From a virus: a stretch of 39,368 bases of DNA. Made by a program: the position numbers and the translations under genes. Below the pieces are notes generated by a model. It was not told where the DNA came from and searched no databases. It worked only from the letters and a program-made list of their open reading frames with translations. Where the stretch lies: IMG/VR virus record IMGVR_UViG_3300013131_000102, positions 1-39,368 of that record; one strand, given 5' to 3'. Within the stretch, counting starts at the first letter, position 1; each line of letters begins with the position of its first letter. Positions 20,836 to 29,974 of the stretch are shown here, piece after piece.

Positions 20836-21343
20836 AGATTACGTTTCTTCTTATAAATATACTAAAAGATTAGAAAAATATCTAAAAGAATCCACAGTTG
20901 ATAAAATTGATAATACATTACAATCAATATTAAATTTCTTTTGGAATAATAGAAAAAATTCCAAAAGAAAAGTTAAAGTTCAAATAGAAAATTTTGATAC
21001 TTGGAATTTAGATCATACATTATCTTTAATAATATTACCTTTGTTAATACAGCTTAAAGAAACTAAACATGGTTCTCCACATGTATATCTTTCAGACCTT
21101 CCAAAATCTCTTAGAAAAAATGATGTACATGCACAATGGAATTGGATAATAGATGAAATTATTTGGTCTTTTGATCAAGTAGCCCATGATCTTCCAGGAG
21201 AAGAACAATTTATTATAGAAACAGATTCTCAGGATCCATTAGTAAAATATAAGATTGATATAAAAGAATATAGAAAATATCATAAAAAATTACAGAATGG
21301 ATTTAGATTATTTGGAAAATACTATCAAAATTTATGGGATTAA
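20810..21343 (+). CDS. Conserved phage protein, unknown (177 aa)
   Basis: TAAGGA precedes the start, which overlaps the previous gene. The segment FDTWNLDHTLSLIILPLLIQLKE is followed by a Gly-Ser-Pro turn and LSDLPKSL, then WNWIIDEIIWSFDQ. I recognise this as a common tailed-phage hypothetical family, especially in T4-like phages. Function not known. Confidence 0.75.
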   Translation: MKVEIGPYKDYVSSYKYTKRLEKYLKESTVDKIDNTLQSILNFFWNNRKNSKRKVKVQIENFDTWNLDHTLSLIILPLLIQLKETKHGSPHVYLSDLPKSLRKNDVHAQWNWIIDEIIWSFDQVAHDLPGEEQFIIETDSQDPLVKYKIDIKEYRKYHKKLQNGFRLFGKYYQNLWD

Positions 21344-21347
21344 TTAT

Positions 21348-21560
21348 ATGAAAACAACAATAAATAATCTAAAAATTATACCAGAATATGTATTACATAA
21401 TTGTGCTGATAATGCTGATCAAGAAAGCATGTTTCAAAAATGTATATATTTTGGAGAAATTTTTAGAAAAGTAGGGTTGACTCCAATGTATTTATGTGAT
21501 GTTGATAAACAGAAAGTATATGTAACTTCAAAAGAAAAAATGAATAAGCAATTACATTAA
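21348..21560 (+). CDS. Hypothetical protein (70 aa)
   Basis: ATG 21348 has GGGA upstream; the frame upstream lies within the previous gene. The protein has three Cys and ends with a basic helix. Not recognised. Confidence 0.5.
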   Translation: MKTTINNLKIIPEYVLHNCADNADQESMFQKCIYFGEIFRKVGLTPMYLCDVDKQKVYVTSKEKMNKQLH

Positions 21561-21575
21561 ATATGGAAGTATATT

Positions 21576-22100
21576 ATGAAAACTTTCGTTATATCAGATC
21601 AACATTTTGGTCACGCTAATATTTTGAATTTTTTAAGAACAGATGGAATAACAAAAGTTAGACCAGAATTTTCTTCTGTAGAAGAAATGAACGAAACTAT
21701 GGTATATAACCATAATCGTGTAGTTGATAATGAAGATAAAGTATATTTTCTTGGTGATATTGCTTTTAATGCACGTGTTTTTAATGAAATAATGCCAAGA
21801 TTAAAAGGTAAGAAATCTTTAATTCTTGGCAATCATGATAATTTAAGAATGTCAGAATATTACAAGTATTTTAGAAATATATATTCTGCTAGATATTTAA
21901 AACATGATAATGTTCCTATTGTTTTATGTCACTATCCACAACATTCTCAAACAAATTATCCTAAGTTTCCATTATGTATACATGGGCATATACACGAAAA
22001 AACTATAGTAGATGATAATTATTTTAATGTTTCTGTAGAAAAAATTAATTACACTCCAATAACAATTGACGAAATATTATCTAAATTGGGTATAAAATGA
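21576..22100 (+). CDS. Small calcineurin-like phosphoesterase
   Basis: The 174-residue protein is compact and has each motif: SDQHFGH (about 7-13), FLGDIAF (about 58), LGNHDN (about 85), LCHYP (about 122) and IHGHIHE (about 136). This short form is typical of phage metallophosphoesterases. Two metal ions are expected in the active site. It differs from the larger paralogue at 12257-13084. The stop overlaps the next start (ATGA). Substrate unknown. Confidence 0.88.
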   Translation: MKTFVISDQHFGHANILNFLRTDGITKVRPEFSSVEEMNETMVYNHNRVVDNEDKVYFLGDIAFNARVFNEIMPRLKGKKSLILGNHDNLRMSEYYKYFRNIYSARYLKHDNVPIVLCHYPQHSQTNYPKFPLCIHGHIHEKTIVDDNYFNVSVEKINYTPITIDEILSKLGIK

Positions 22101-22513
22101 ATATTCCTTTAAGATTATGGTTAGAAATGTTTAATAATAATGAATTTAATAATCCTTCCACAAAAACACAAATAAAAGCGGGATGGTATGATTGGTTTTG
22201 TAGAGATTCTTCTTTACATATAAAGACTGAAACTCTTGGAAAAATTGTTGTAAGAATATCTAAATCTGATAAAATAGATGTAGATAATATGTATGTATGG
22301 TTTAAAAATAATTGTCCTTTATATGGTTCTCTATATGACGATATAAGGTTTTCTGATATAAAAACAGGTACAAATATCTGGGTCGTTACACCAAAATGTG
22401 GGCATAAGTCTACTCCTAAAGGTAAAAAATCTAATGTATCTGGAGAATCTTCCGGATATGCTAATATAGTTACTGGCACTATGAAAGATGTTTATAACTT
22501 TTTTGGAGTTTAA
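22097..22513 (+). CDS. Conserved phage hypothetical protein (138 aa)
   Basis: Coupled to the phosphoesterase by overlap. Has AGWYDWFCRDSSL (about 28-40), then a beta-rich part and NIWVVTPKCGHKS, with a Gly/Ser-rich loop near the C-terminus. I recognise AGWYDWFC from other phage hypothetical proteins. No function known. Confidence 0.7.
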   Translation: MNIPLRLWLEMFNNNEFNNPSTKTQIKAGWYDWFCRDSSLHIKTETLGKIVVRISKSDKIDVDNMYVWFKNNCPLYGSLYDDIRFSDIKTGTNIWVVTPKCGHKSTPKGKKSNVSGESSGYANIVTGTMKDVYNFFGV

Positions 22514-22515
22514 AA

Positions 22516-22911
22516 ATGAAATTATTATATCATAGAAATAAATTATTGCACATATGTGATACTGCTATAACTACATTTTCTAAAAAATACGAACATGCTT
22601 TAGAAGCAGATAATCTTGAAAAGAAAAAAATAAATTCTAAAGTTGACGAATTAATTCAAGAAGGAGGTATCAGAAAATTATTTTGGTCTCAAAAAAGATA
22701 TCATGAAGAAGCATTAAAAATATTAGGACATGTTTGTTACAGTGAATATGGTGTACATTTTGAATATGAAAATAAATCTAATAGGTATAAAACACATTTA
22801 GAAAAATGGAAATTAAGAGAAGAAACAATATTAAATTCTACTACAGAACATATTTGGTTAACTGATGATGAATTTATACCTTATGCTAATTTTCTTAGTT
22901 TTGATTTTTAG
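22516..22911 (+). CDS. Hypothetical protein (131 aa)
   Basis: Helical and strongly charged, starting MKLLYHRNKLLHICD, with two long amphipathic helices and an aromatic end. Not recognised. Three bases after the previous gene. Confidence 0.6.
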   Translation: MKLLYHRNKLLHICDTAITTFSKKYEHALEADNLEKKKINSKVDELIQEGGIRKLFWSQKRYHEEALKILGHVCYSEYGVHFEYENKSNRYKTHLEKWKLREETILNSTTEHIWLTDDEFIPYANFLSFDF

Positions 22912-22946
22912 CCAATTATAGTATAATTAACCATTAGGAAAATATT

Positions 22947-23351
22947 ATGGATAATAATTTCTATTCAGCAGATATAAAAGTTACTCATGATTATGGTACA
23001 AAAAATGTACGAGAATATCGTGCTCCTACTGATGATTCTATAAAAATCTTAGAAGAAATGCGTGAAAAAACAATTAAAGGAATATTGGCTTCTCTTATTT
23101 GTGATGATAATTCTTTTAAATGTAAATGTTTGTTAGATAAAAACAATCTTGAATTGAATTATAGAATAATCGTCCAATATACTTTTAATGGATACGAAAG
23201 AATTGTAAAATTAGCCTTTACTGAACAAGACAAAAATAAAGGAATATCTCACTTAGGGTTTCTATTAAAACAAGCTGTAGCTGAAGATTTTGCTACGGTT
23301 ATAACTACACATTCTATGTATGATATTTACACACCATTAATTAGAGGATAA
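22947..23351 (+). CDS. Hypothetical protein (134 aa)
   Basis: AGGAAAATATT precedes the ATG. Beta-rich with a charged helix (IKILEEMREKTIKGIL) and a YRIIVQYTFNGYERIVKLAF block. Its stop abuts the DNA polymerase start, so expression may be linked. Function unknown. Confidence 0.6.
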   Translation: MDNNFYSADIKVTHDYGTKNVREYRAPTDDSIKILEEMREKTIKGILASLICDDNSFKCKCLLDKNNLELNYRIIVQYTFNGYERIVKLAFTEQDKNKGISHLGFLLKQAVAEDFATVITTHSMYDIYTPLIRG

Positions 23352-25814
23352 ATGAAATTTTACACAAATGTATTTCAACGCGGAAATAAAATATATTCTC
23401 GTGGTTACGAAGACGGTAGATCGTTTCAAAATATAGAAGAATATAAACCTTATCTGTTTTTACAAGGTAAAGGTACAGAGTATTCTACTATCAATAATAA
23501 ACGTGTTGGTAAGATAAACTTTGACTCTATAGCAGAAGCTAGAGAATTTATCAGATCATATGAAGATGTTGAAGGATTTAATATTTACGGTTTAACCAAT
23601 TTTACATATACATATATCTATGATAATTTTAGGAATATGGATTATGATACTTCTCTAATATCCATAGTATCTTTAGATATTGAAGTTGATTCTGCTGATA
23701 GCTTTCCTGATATGGAAAAGGCAGATAAAGAAATAACAGCTATCACTGTTCGTAAAAACGGCATTTCGTATGTCTTCGGTTGTGGTGATTTTACATCTGA
23801 AGATGAAAATATCAAATATATGAAATGTAAAGACGAACACCAACTACTTTCTAAATTCCTGGCTCTTTGGAATCATATTAAACCAGATATTGTTACTGGT
23901 TGGTATGTAGAGTTTTTTGACATCCCATATCTCTATAATAGAATATGTGTAATTTTAAGTAAATATTTAGCAGAAACATTATCTCCCTGGAAAATTGTAC
24001 AAAAAAGAACAGTAGAAATACAGAATAGGGAAAGCGATATATACGATCTAATTGGTATAACCACGTTAGATTATTATAGATTGTATAGAAAATTAAAGTT
24101 CTCTAATCAAGAATCTTATAAACTTGATTACATATCTCAAGTAGAGGGTGTTGGAAATAAATTAGATTATAGTAAATATGGTTCGTTAGATTCTTTATAT
24201 AGAAATAATTTTCAAAAATTCATTGAATATAATATTCAGGATACTATACTTGTAGACAAATTAGAAGAGAAGCTAGGATTTATTCAACAGGTTATAGCAT
24301 TCGCTTATGACGCATTAGTAAATTATGATGATACATTAGCCACGGTTAAACCTTGGGATGTAATTATTCATAAACACTTAATGAAGAAAAAAATTGTAAT
24401 TCCACAATTTAAAAAACAGAAAATGCCAGGGCCTCTGGTTGGTGGATATGTGAAAGAACCTAAAATAGGGCTAAGTCGATGGGTAGTATCTTTTGATCTT
24501 GATTCTTTGTATCCACATTTAATCATGCAATATAATATATCTCCTGATGTATTTATTGAAAGAATACCTAATTTCCCTTCTATAGACAGAATCATTAATG
24601 GGTTTTATGAAAACAAATCAGAATATTCTGTAACAGCTAATGGTTGTGTGTATAGTAAAGAAAAACAAGGGTTCTTGGCTGAATTAATGGAGACTATGTA
24701 TAACGATCGTGTAAAATACAAAAACTTGATGATAGAAGCCAAAAAGAAATATGAAGAAACTAAAGATCCTGAGTTAAAGAAAGTTATAGCAAAGTATCAT
24801 AATTCACAGTTAGCTAAAAAGATTCAATTGAATTCAGCTTATGGTGCATTAGGTAATGAATATTTTAGATGGTTTAGTTTTAATCACGCAGAAGCAGTAA
24901 CTACATCAGGACAATTATCGGTTCGTTGGATTGAAAAAGATATTAATATATTCTTAAATAATATATTGATGACTGATAATTTAGATTATGTTATAGCTTC
25001 AGATACAGATTCCATATATCTTAATTTAGAACCTTTAGCAAAAACATTAGGAAACGTTGATGAATTGACTATTGTTAAGGCTATAGATAAATTCTGTGAA
25101 GTCAAAATACAACCAATAATTAATAAGTCTTTTGAATCGTTATATAATACAATGGGTGCGTATCAACAAAAGATGCGTATGAAAAGAGAAACAATAGCCA
25201 ACAAGGGTATCTGGAAAGCTGCTAAGATGTATATTTTGAACGCCTGGAATATTGAGGGCGTTCAATTTAAAAAACCAGAATTAAAAATGACTGGTATCGA
25301 AGCAGTACGTTCTTCTACTCCTAATGCTTGCAGAAAAGCTATTAAAGATTCGTTAAATATTATAATGAATAAATCCGAAGAAGATTTAAAATATTATGTA
25401 TGTTCGTTTAGAGCTAAATTTAACACTTTATCTTTTGAGGAGATAGCATTTCCGAGAGGTGTTAATGGATTAGATAAGTATAGCGATAAGAATACAATAT
25501 ACAGCAAAGGAACACCAATACAAGTAAAAGGTTCGTTGTTGTTTAATAGCTTATTGAAGAAGAATGGTATTAAGAATATTCCTCCTATTAAAGATGGTGA
25601 AAAAATAAAATTCACATATCTTAAGAAGCCTAATCCTATAAATGATACAGTTATAGCTGCTCCTGATAAATTACCTATTGAATTCGAATTGGATAAGTAT
25701 ATTGATAGAGAAGAGCAATTTAACAAGGGATTTTTAGAACCATTAAAGAGTATAACCAATGTTATTGGATGGCAACCTGAACAGATATCAACATTAGAGG
25801 ATTTCTTTTCATGA
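23352..25814 (+). CDS. 43: DNA polymerase, family B (T4 gp43-like)
   Basis: The 820-residue replicative polymerase has proofreading motifs Exo I LDIEVDSAD (about 109), Exo II GWYVEFFDIPYL (about 184) and Exo III YNIQDT (about 293), and polymerase motifs A FDLDSLYPHLI (about 381), B KIQLNSAYG (about 488) and C SDTDSIY (about 550). The thumb contains KMRMKRETIANKG. The usual Asn of Exo II (GWN) is Tyr, and motif A has SLYPH where T4 has SLYPS. The length is a little under T4 gp43. It begins directly after the previous stop and overlaps the next gene by four bases. Confidence 0.96.
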   Translation: MKFYTNVFQRGNKIYSRGYEDGRSFQNIEEYKPYLFLQGKGTEYSTINNKRVGKINFDSIAEAREFIRSYEDVEGFNIYGLTNFTYTYIYDNFRNMDYDTSLISIVSLDIEVDSADSFPDMEKADKEITAITVRKNGISYVFGCGDFTSEDENIKYMKCKDEHQLLSKFLALWNHIKPDIVTGWYVEFFDIPYLYNRICVILSKYLAETLSPWKIVQKRTVEIQNRESDIYDLIGITTLDYYRLYRKLKFSNQESYKLDYISQVEGVGNKLDYSKYGSLDSLYRNNFQKFIEYNIQDTILVDKLEEKLGFIQQVIAFAYDALVNYDDTLATVKPWDVIIHKHLMKKKIVIPQFKKQKMPGPLVGGYVKEPKIGLSRWVVSFDLDSLYPHLIMQYNISPDVFIERIPNFPSIDRIINGFYENKSEYSVTANGCVYSKEKQGFLAELMETMYNDRVKYKNLMIEAKKKYEETKDPELKKVIAKYHNSQLAKKIQLNSAYGALGNEYFRWFSFNHAEAVTTSGQLSVRWIEKDINIFLNNILMTDNLDYVIASDTDSIYLNLEPLAKTLGNVDELTIVKAIDKFCEVKIQPIINKSFESLYNTMGAYQQKMRMKRETIANKGIWKAAKMYILNAWNIEGVQFKKPELKMTGIEAVRSSTPNACRKAIKDSLNIIMNKSEEDLKYYVCSFRAKFNTLSFEEIAFPRGVNGLDKYSDKNTIYSKGTPIQVKGSLLFNSLLKKNGIKNIPPIKDGEKIKFTYLKKPNPINDTVIAAPDKLPIEFELDKYIDREEQFNKGFLEPLKSITNVIGWQPEQISTLEDFFS

Positions 25815-26011
25815 AGTGTAATAAATGTGATATAGATATGAAATTAGGAACTGCATTATGGCCTTATGATAGAAATAATAGGTATAAATGGATTGCTAGT
25901 TTTATTCCTCTAGCAAAGCTTATTATTCCTTGTCAGAAATGTCCAAATTGCGGTAAATCTGAAGAATTAACTAAAGAAGAATATATGTCATTAAAAGAAA
26001 CTTTAAAATGA
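25811..26011 (+). CDS. Small zinc-ribbon protein (66 aa)
   Basis: Two CxxC pairs, CNKC (about 3-6) and CPNC (about 43-46) with another Cys just before, suggest a zinc ribbon with a long insert. ATGA overlap with the polymerase gene and with the next gene shows tight packing. Probably a nucleic-acid or protein-binding factor; function unknown. Confidence 0.6.
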   Translation: MKCNKCDIDMKLGTALWPYDRNNRYKWIASFIPLAKLIIPCQKCPNCGKSEELTKEEYMSLKETLK

Positions 26012-26382
26012 CTAAAATTTATATAGCTATCTCCAAAAAAAGGGGACGTGGTATTTTTGCTGCTGTAGATATTAATAAAGGAGAAATCATAGAAGCTAAT
26101 TACACAATATATATTAACAAGAATGACTCCGATATTATTAAGAAAACAAATCTTTGGAACTACTATTTTGAATTTCCTGATGGAACTTCCAGAATTGTAT
26201 TAGGTTGGGGCACTATTATAAATCATTCTTTGAACCCTAATGTTGAAAAGATTTGGGATAGTGATCCACTTTATGGTGATATTGTTTATTTTGTTGCCTT
26301 ACGAGATATTAAGCAACATGAAGAATTATTTCATGATTACATGTTTGATGCGGGAACAGAACCAGATTGGGCGACAGAATAA
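26008..26382 (+). CDS. SET-domain protein (lysine methyltransferase-like)
   Basis: The 124-residue protein carries the SET pattern: RGRGIFAAVDINKGEIIE (about 12-29) for SAM binding, INHSLNPNVE (about 71-80) with the NHS motif, and VALRDIKQHEELFHDY (about 95-110) with the catalytic Tyr region. Such stand-alone small SET proteins transfer methyl groups to lysine. Targets in phages are unknown. It sits between the polymerase and UvsX genes, so a replication or host protein could be the substrate. Overlaps the zinc-ribbon gene by ATGA. Confidence 0.82.
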   Translation: MTKIYIAISKKRGRGIFAAVDINKGEIIEANYTIYINKNDSDIIKKTNLWNYYFEFPDGTSRIVLGWGTIINHSLNPNVEKIWDSDPLYGDIVYFVALRDIKQHEELFHDYMFDAGTEPDWATE

Positions 26383-26717
26383 GTGTAACATATATAAATT
26401 GTTATGATGAAAACGGCAAGTATTTAGATAGAACTAAAAGAATAGAAGAATATATAGATATAGGATACATTATTGAAAGAAGTTTGCCAGAAGGGTATAT
26501 TAATTGGGAAATAACCAAGATTATGTATGTGATGGATCATGGCAAATATTGGATTATGGATGTAGAAGTAAAACAACATCCATATATAAAAACTCTTTGT
26601 GAACATGAATGGTTCAATTGGCAAAATATACCATATTTTTATAGAAAATGTTATAAGTGTCAAGAATTTCAAGAGTATAATTATACAACTTGTAAATACG
26701 AAGAAAGTTCAATATAA
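26367..26717 (+). CDS. Hypothetical protein with C-terminal zinc-like motif (116 aa)
   Basis: There is no ATG near the 5' end; TTG 26367, overlapping the SET gene by 16 bases, is the first candidate and has no clear RBS, so the start is uncertain. The C-terminus has CEHEW and then CYKCQEF, which could bind metal. The stop overlaps the next ATG. Confidence 0.5.
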   Translation: MGDRISVTYINCYDENGKYLDRTKRIEEYIDIGYIIERSLPEGYINWEITKIMYVMDHGKYWIMDVEVKQHPYIKTLCEHEWFNWQNIPYFYRKCYKCQEFQEYNYTTCKYEESSI

Positions 26718-27064
26718 TGACAACATGGGATCAAGGTGGAGGATGCCCTTGTGGTGTTTTTAAAGTATGTGATTGTGCAAACAGACATAAATATTTAGAC
26801 GACTTGGCGTTTAATGGATTAGCAGGTAAGAATTGGAGTAGTACAAAGATGAAAACAGATTTTGATTTTGGGTTTTCTACACACAAAGAAATAGAACTTA
26901 CAATAGAAGATAAAACAAAACTATATGGTCTAAGAGATATGATTTTGCCATTATTGAATAATTTGATGGCAAATCCTGATAACGAAATTATTAAGTGGCC
27001 AAACAGAAAACCAAAAATAGAAGAATTTATTAAGAAAATGAATACTTATATTGAAGGAAAATAA
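26717..27064 (+). CDS. Conserved phage protein (115 aa) with Cys cluster
   Basis: Starts MTTWDQGGGCPCGVFKVCDC, with four Cys in a C-x-C then C-x-C arrangement that might hold zinc. The rest is helical (LRDMILPLLNNLMANP). I have a weak memory of similar T4-like phage proteins. Function unknown. Confidence 0.6.
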   Translation: MTTWDQGGGCPCGVFKVCDCANRHKYLDDLAFNGLAGKNWSSTKMKTDFDFGFSTHKEIELTIEDKTKLYGLRDMILPLLNNLMANPDNEIIKWPNRKPKIEEFIKKMNTYIEGK

Positions 27065-27065
27065 T

Positions 27066-27219
27066 ATGGATAAGAATTTAGGTTATAAGTTGTTGATGAA
27101 TAATACTTTTAGAAACGAATTATACAAAATATGGTGTATTAGACCTTAAAACGACAAAAAAACATAAGAAAGAATACCCGACATATAAAGAAGCAATGAG
27201 TATTATTGGAAAAATATGA
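27066..27219 (+). pseudogene. Small gene interrupted by one-base shift
   Basis: ATG 27066 gives 27 residues to TAA 27147-27149. Removing one A from the run 27126-27129 would read through as KYGVLDLKTTKKHKKEYPTY and on to TGA 27217-27219, giving a 50-residue basic protein. The second part has good coding character, so I regard both as one interrupted gene. Confidence 0.5.
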
Positions 27220-27269
27220 ATACAGAAATTATACGACAAATATGTAGAAAGGTAATAGATAATACATGA
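27216..27269 (+). CDS. Possible 17-residue leader peptide before UvsX
   Basis: A 17-codon ORF (MNTEIIRQICRKVIDNT) overlaps the previous frame's stop and the UvsX start by ATGA. Translation through it could help ribosomes reach the UvsX start, whose own AAAGG is 13 bases away. Weak support. Confidence 0.3.
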   Translation: MNTEIIRQICRKVIDNT

Positions 27270-28309
27270 GTTTAAGAGATAAATTAATAAAAAATAGTAC
27301 AATCAAATATACATCAAAATTAACAGAATCAAAAATATACGGCAAGAAAGATATTATACCGACTCCTGTTCCTATGATTAATGTAGCATTATCAGGAACA
27401 TTAGATGGTGGATTAACTCCTGGACTAACTATGTTAGCAGGTCCATCTAAACACTTCAAAACAGGATTTGCTTTATTATTAATTTCAGCATTTTTAAAAA
27501 AACATCCTGATGGTATAGTTTTATTTTATGATTCCGAATTCGGAACACCAGAATCTTATATTGATTCCTTTAATATTAATAAAGAATCCATAGTACACAC
27601 ACCAATTACTGATATAGAAGAACTTAAATTCGATATTATGAATCAATTGAAGAATATTGATCGTGAAGATGAAGTTTTGATAGCTATTGATTCTATCGGT
27701 AATCTTGCTTCAAAGAAGGAAGTAGAGGACGCTTTAGATCAAAAATCTGTAGCAGATATGTCTAGAGCTAAGCAATTGAAATCATTATTTCGTATGGTCA
27801 CGCCACATTTATCTTTAAAAAATATACCAATGATAGTGGTTAATCATACCTACAAAGAAATAGGAATGTATCCTAAAGATATTGTTGGTGGTGGTACTGG
27901 TGCATATTATGGTGCGGATAATATCTGGATTCTTGGTAGACAACAGGATAAAGATGGTACTGAAATAGCAGGATATCATTTTGTTATAAATGTTGAAAAA
28001 TCAAGATATGTTAAAGAAAAATCTAAAATCCCTATAACTATATCATATGAAGGAGGAATCAATAAGTATTCAGGCTTGTTTGACGTAGCTTTAGAGGGTA
28101 ATTACCTAGCTAAGCCCAAGGCGGGTTGGTATACGTTAGTAGACCGTAAAACAGGTGAATTAGGAGAAAAAAATTACCGTGCATCAGATATTATAGATAA
28201 TTCTATTTTCTGGAAAGAACTTTTAGAAAAAACAGATTTTAAAGATTATATAGAAAACAAGTATAAAATAGGTACGGTGATACTACTAAATGATGAAGGA
28301 GATCAATGA
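27266..28309 (+). CDS. uvsX: UvsX recombinase (RecA family)
   Basis: The 347-residue protein has Walker A GPSKHFKT (about 59-66), matching T4 UvsX (GPSKxFKx), Walker B VLIAIDSIG (about 137-145), and KIPITISYEGGINKYSG near the C-terminal third. UvsX forms filaments on ssDNA and drives strand exchange for repair and recombination-dependent replication. It overlaps the helicase gene by ATGA, a replication pairing similar to T4. Confidence 0.95.
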   Translation: MSLRDKLIKNSTIKYTSKLTESKIYGKKDIIPTPVPMINVALSGTLDGGLTPGLTMLAGPSKHFKTGFALLLISAFLKKHPDGIVLFYDSEFGTPESYIDSFNINKESIVHTPITDIEELKFDIMNQLKNIDREDEVLIAIDSIGNLASKKEVEDALDQKSVADMSRAKQLKSLFRMVTPHLSLKNIPMIVVNHTYKEIGMYPKDIVGGGTGAYYGADNIWILGRQQDKDGTEIAGYHFVINVEKSRYVKEKSKIPITISYEGGINKYSGLFDVALEGNYLAKPKAGWYTLVDRKTGELGEKNYRASDIIDNSIFWKELLEKTDFKDYIENKYKIGTVILLNDEGDQ

Positions 28310-29703
28310 ATTTTACAGATTTAATACTTACAAATCTAGTATATAACGAACAATATACCAGAAAAGTTATTCCATTTATAAAAGAAGAATATTTTTCTGA
28401 ATATCCTGATAAAATTCTTTATAACATAATAGATTCTTATATAAAGAAATACAATAAGCTTCCCTCAAAGGAAGCTTTATTCGTTGATTTAGATAATGTA
28501 AATACAAATGAAGAAACAAATAAAAAATGTAAGGAAATTATATCTAATCTACAATTAAAACAAGAAAATTTAGAATGGTTAGTCGATAAAACTGAAGAAT
28601 TCTGTCAAGAAAGAGCAATTCATAATGCTTTGTTTAAAAGCATTGAAATTGTAGGTGATAAATCTGGAAAAGTATCTAAAGGGTTAATACCACAGATACT
28701 TTCAGATGCTCTTGCAGTATCTTTTGATACCCATATTGGGCATGATTTTATAGCAGATTATGATAAAAGATACGAATTCTATCATAATAAAGAAATAAAG
28801 ATTTCTTTCGATTTAGAATACTTTAATAAAATCACCAATGGTGGTTTGTCTAGGAAAACTTTAAATATTATTTTAGCAGGAACTGGTGTTGGTAAATCGT
28901 TCTTTATGTGTCACTTTGCTGCTGCTAATCTTTTAGCAGGGTTGAATGTATTATATATCACTATGGAAATGGCAGAAGAAAAAATAGCAGAACGTATTGA
29001 TGCTAATTTGATGAATATTACTATAGAAGAATTAAAACAATTACCAAAAGATGTATTTGAATCTAAAGTACATAAACTTAACAATAAAACTAATGGAAGA
29101 TTAATTATTAAAGAATATCCTACTGCGAATGCTGGTGCTGCTAATTTTCGACATTTAATTAACGAGTTAAGAATTAAGAAGAAATTTATTCCAGATATTA
29201 TCTATATAGATTATATCAATATTTGTATGTCTTCTAGATTAAAAGCAGGGGCTAATGTTAATTCTTATACTTATGTAAAAGCAATAGCAGAAGAGTTAAG
29301 AGGATTAGCGGTGGAATTTAATGTTCCCGTAGTTTCAGCTACTCAAACAACAAGAGGAGGGTATAATAATAGCGATATTGGATTGGAAGATACTTCTGAA
29401 TCTTTTGGATTGCCAGCTACTGCTGATTTAATGTTTGCGTTAATATCTACAGAAGAGTTAGAACAACTTAATCAAATCATGGTTAAACAATTAAAGAATC
29501 GTGATGCAGATCCTTCTCATAATAGAAGGTTTGTGGTTGGTATTGACAGAGCAAAAATGAAATTATATGATGTTGAACAAAATGCACAAGAAGATATATT
29601 AGACGGTCCTATAATGGATAAAACAACTTTTGGAGAAGAAGAAATAGAAAGATCAAAGAAAAAGAAGAAATTTTCTACAAATATGTTTGATGATTTTGTT
29701 TAA
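28306..29703 (+). CDS. 41: Replicative DNA helicase (DnaB / T4 gp41-like)
   Basis: The 465-residue protein has a DnaB-type N-terminal part (about 1-150) and a RecA-like motor with Walker A GTGVGKSFF (about 192-200), ITMEMAEEKIAERID (motif H1a), DIIYIDYINIC (Walker B, about 298-308) and SATQTTR (motif H3). It forms a ring that unwinds the fork together with the gp61-like primase encoded at 35993. The C-terminus is Lys-rich. Translationally coupled to UvsX. Confidence 0.95.
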   Translation: MNFTDLILTNLVYNEQYTRKVIPFIKEEYFSEYPDKILYNIIDSYIKKYNKLPSKEALFVDLDNVNTNEETNKKCKEIISNLQLKQENLEWLVDKTEEFCQERAIHNALFKSIEIVGDKSGKVSKGLIPQILSDALAVSFDTHIGHDFIADYDKRYEFYHNKEIKISFDLEYFNKITNGGLSRKTLNIILAGTGVGKSFFMCHFAAANLLAGLNVLYITMEMAEEKIAERIDANLMNITIEELKQLPKDVFESKVHKLNNKTNGRLIIKEYPTANAGAANFRHLINELRIKKKFIPDIIYIDYINICMSSRLKAGANVNSYTYVKAIAEELRGLAVEFNVPVVSATQTTRGGYNNSDIGLEDTSESFGLPATADLMFALISTEELEQLNQIMVKQLKNRDADPSHNRRFVVGIDRAKMKLYDVEQNAQEDILDGPIMDKTTFGEEEIERSKKKKKFSTNMFDDFV

Positions 29704-29712
29704 GAGGACAAT

Positions 29713-29913
29713 ATGATAAATTATAGATTAAAAAATAAATCAGATATACATGAAACTCAAACAGATCAAATTATACAATCTATTTCAGACGAAAAAAAAG
29801 CTAAAGAACGATTAAAACATCTAAATTTAGGAGGAGGGTTTGATGGATGGACTCCAGCGTTTTTTTTAATTGAATTTAAGTATATTTTACATAAAAAGAA
29901 CTTTACTTCTTAA
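29713..29913 (+). CDS. Hypothetical protein (66 aa)
   Basis: AGAGGACAAT precedes the ATG. Charged helix then LNLGGGFDGWTPAFFLIEF (about 39-57). Not recognised. The promoter of the following moron lies across its end. Confidence 0.5.
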   Translation: MINYRLKNKSDIHETQTDQIIQSISDEKKAKERLKHLNLGGGFDGWTPAFFLIEFKYILHKKNFTS

Positions 29914-29930
29914 AATAATAATACTATATT
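29902..29930 (+). promoter_or_regulatory. Promoter (TTTACT-17-TATATT) of the moron
   Basis: GAACTTTACT (29898-29907) has 17 bp to TATATT (29925-29930). It starts inside the end of the preceding gene and lies 45 bp before the G+C-rich ORF. The fit to the set is very good. Confidence 0.7.
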
Positions 29931-29974
29931 AATATTATTGAGGGGTACTCCTTCAATACAAAAACGAAAGGAAT

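Noticed and set aside
24368-25759. Minus-strand frames over the polymerase gene and elsewhere
   Set aside because: They overlap strong + strand genes, lack RBS and give low-complexity hydrophobic products. I accept no minus-strand gene in the window.
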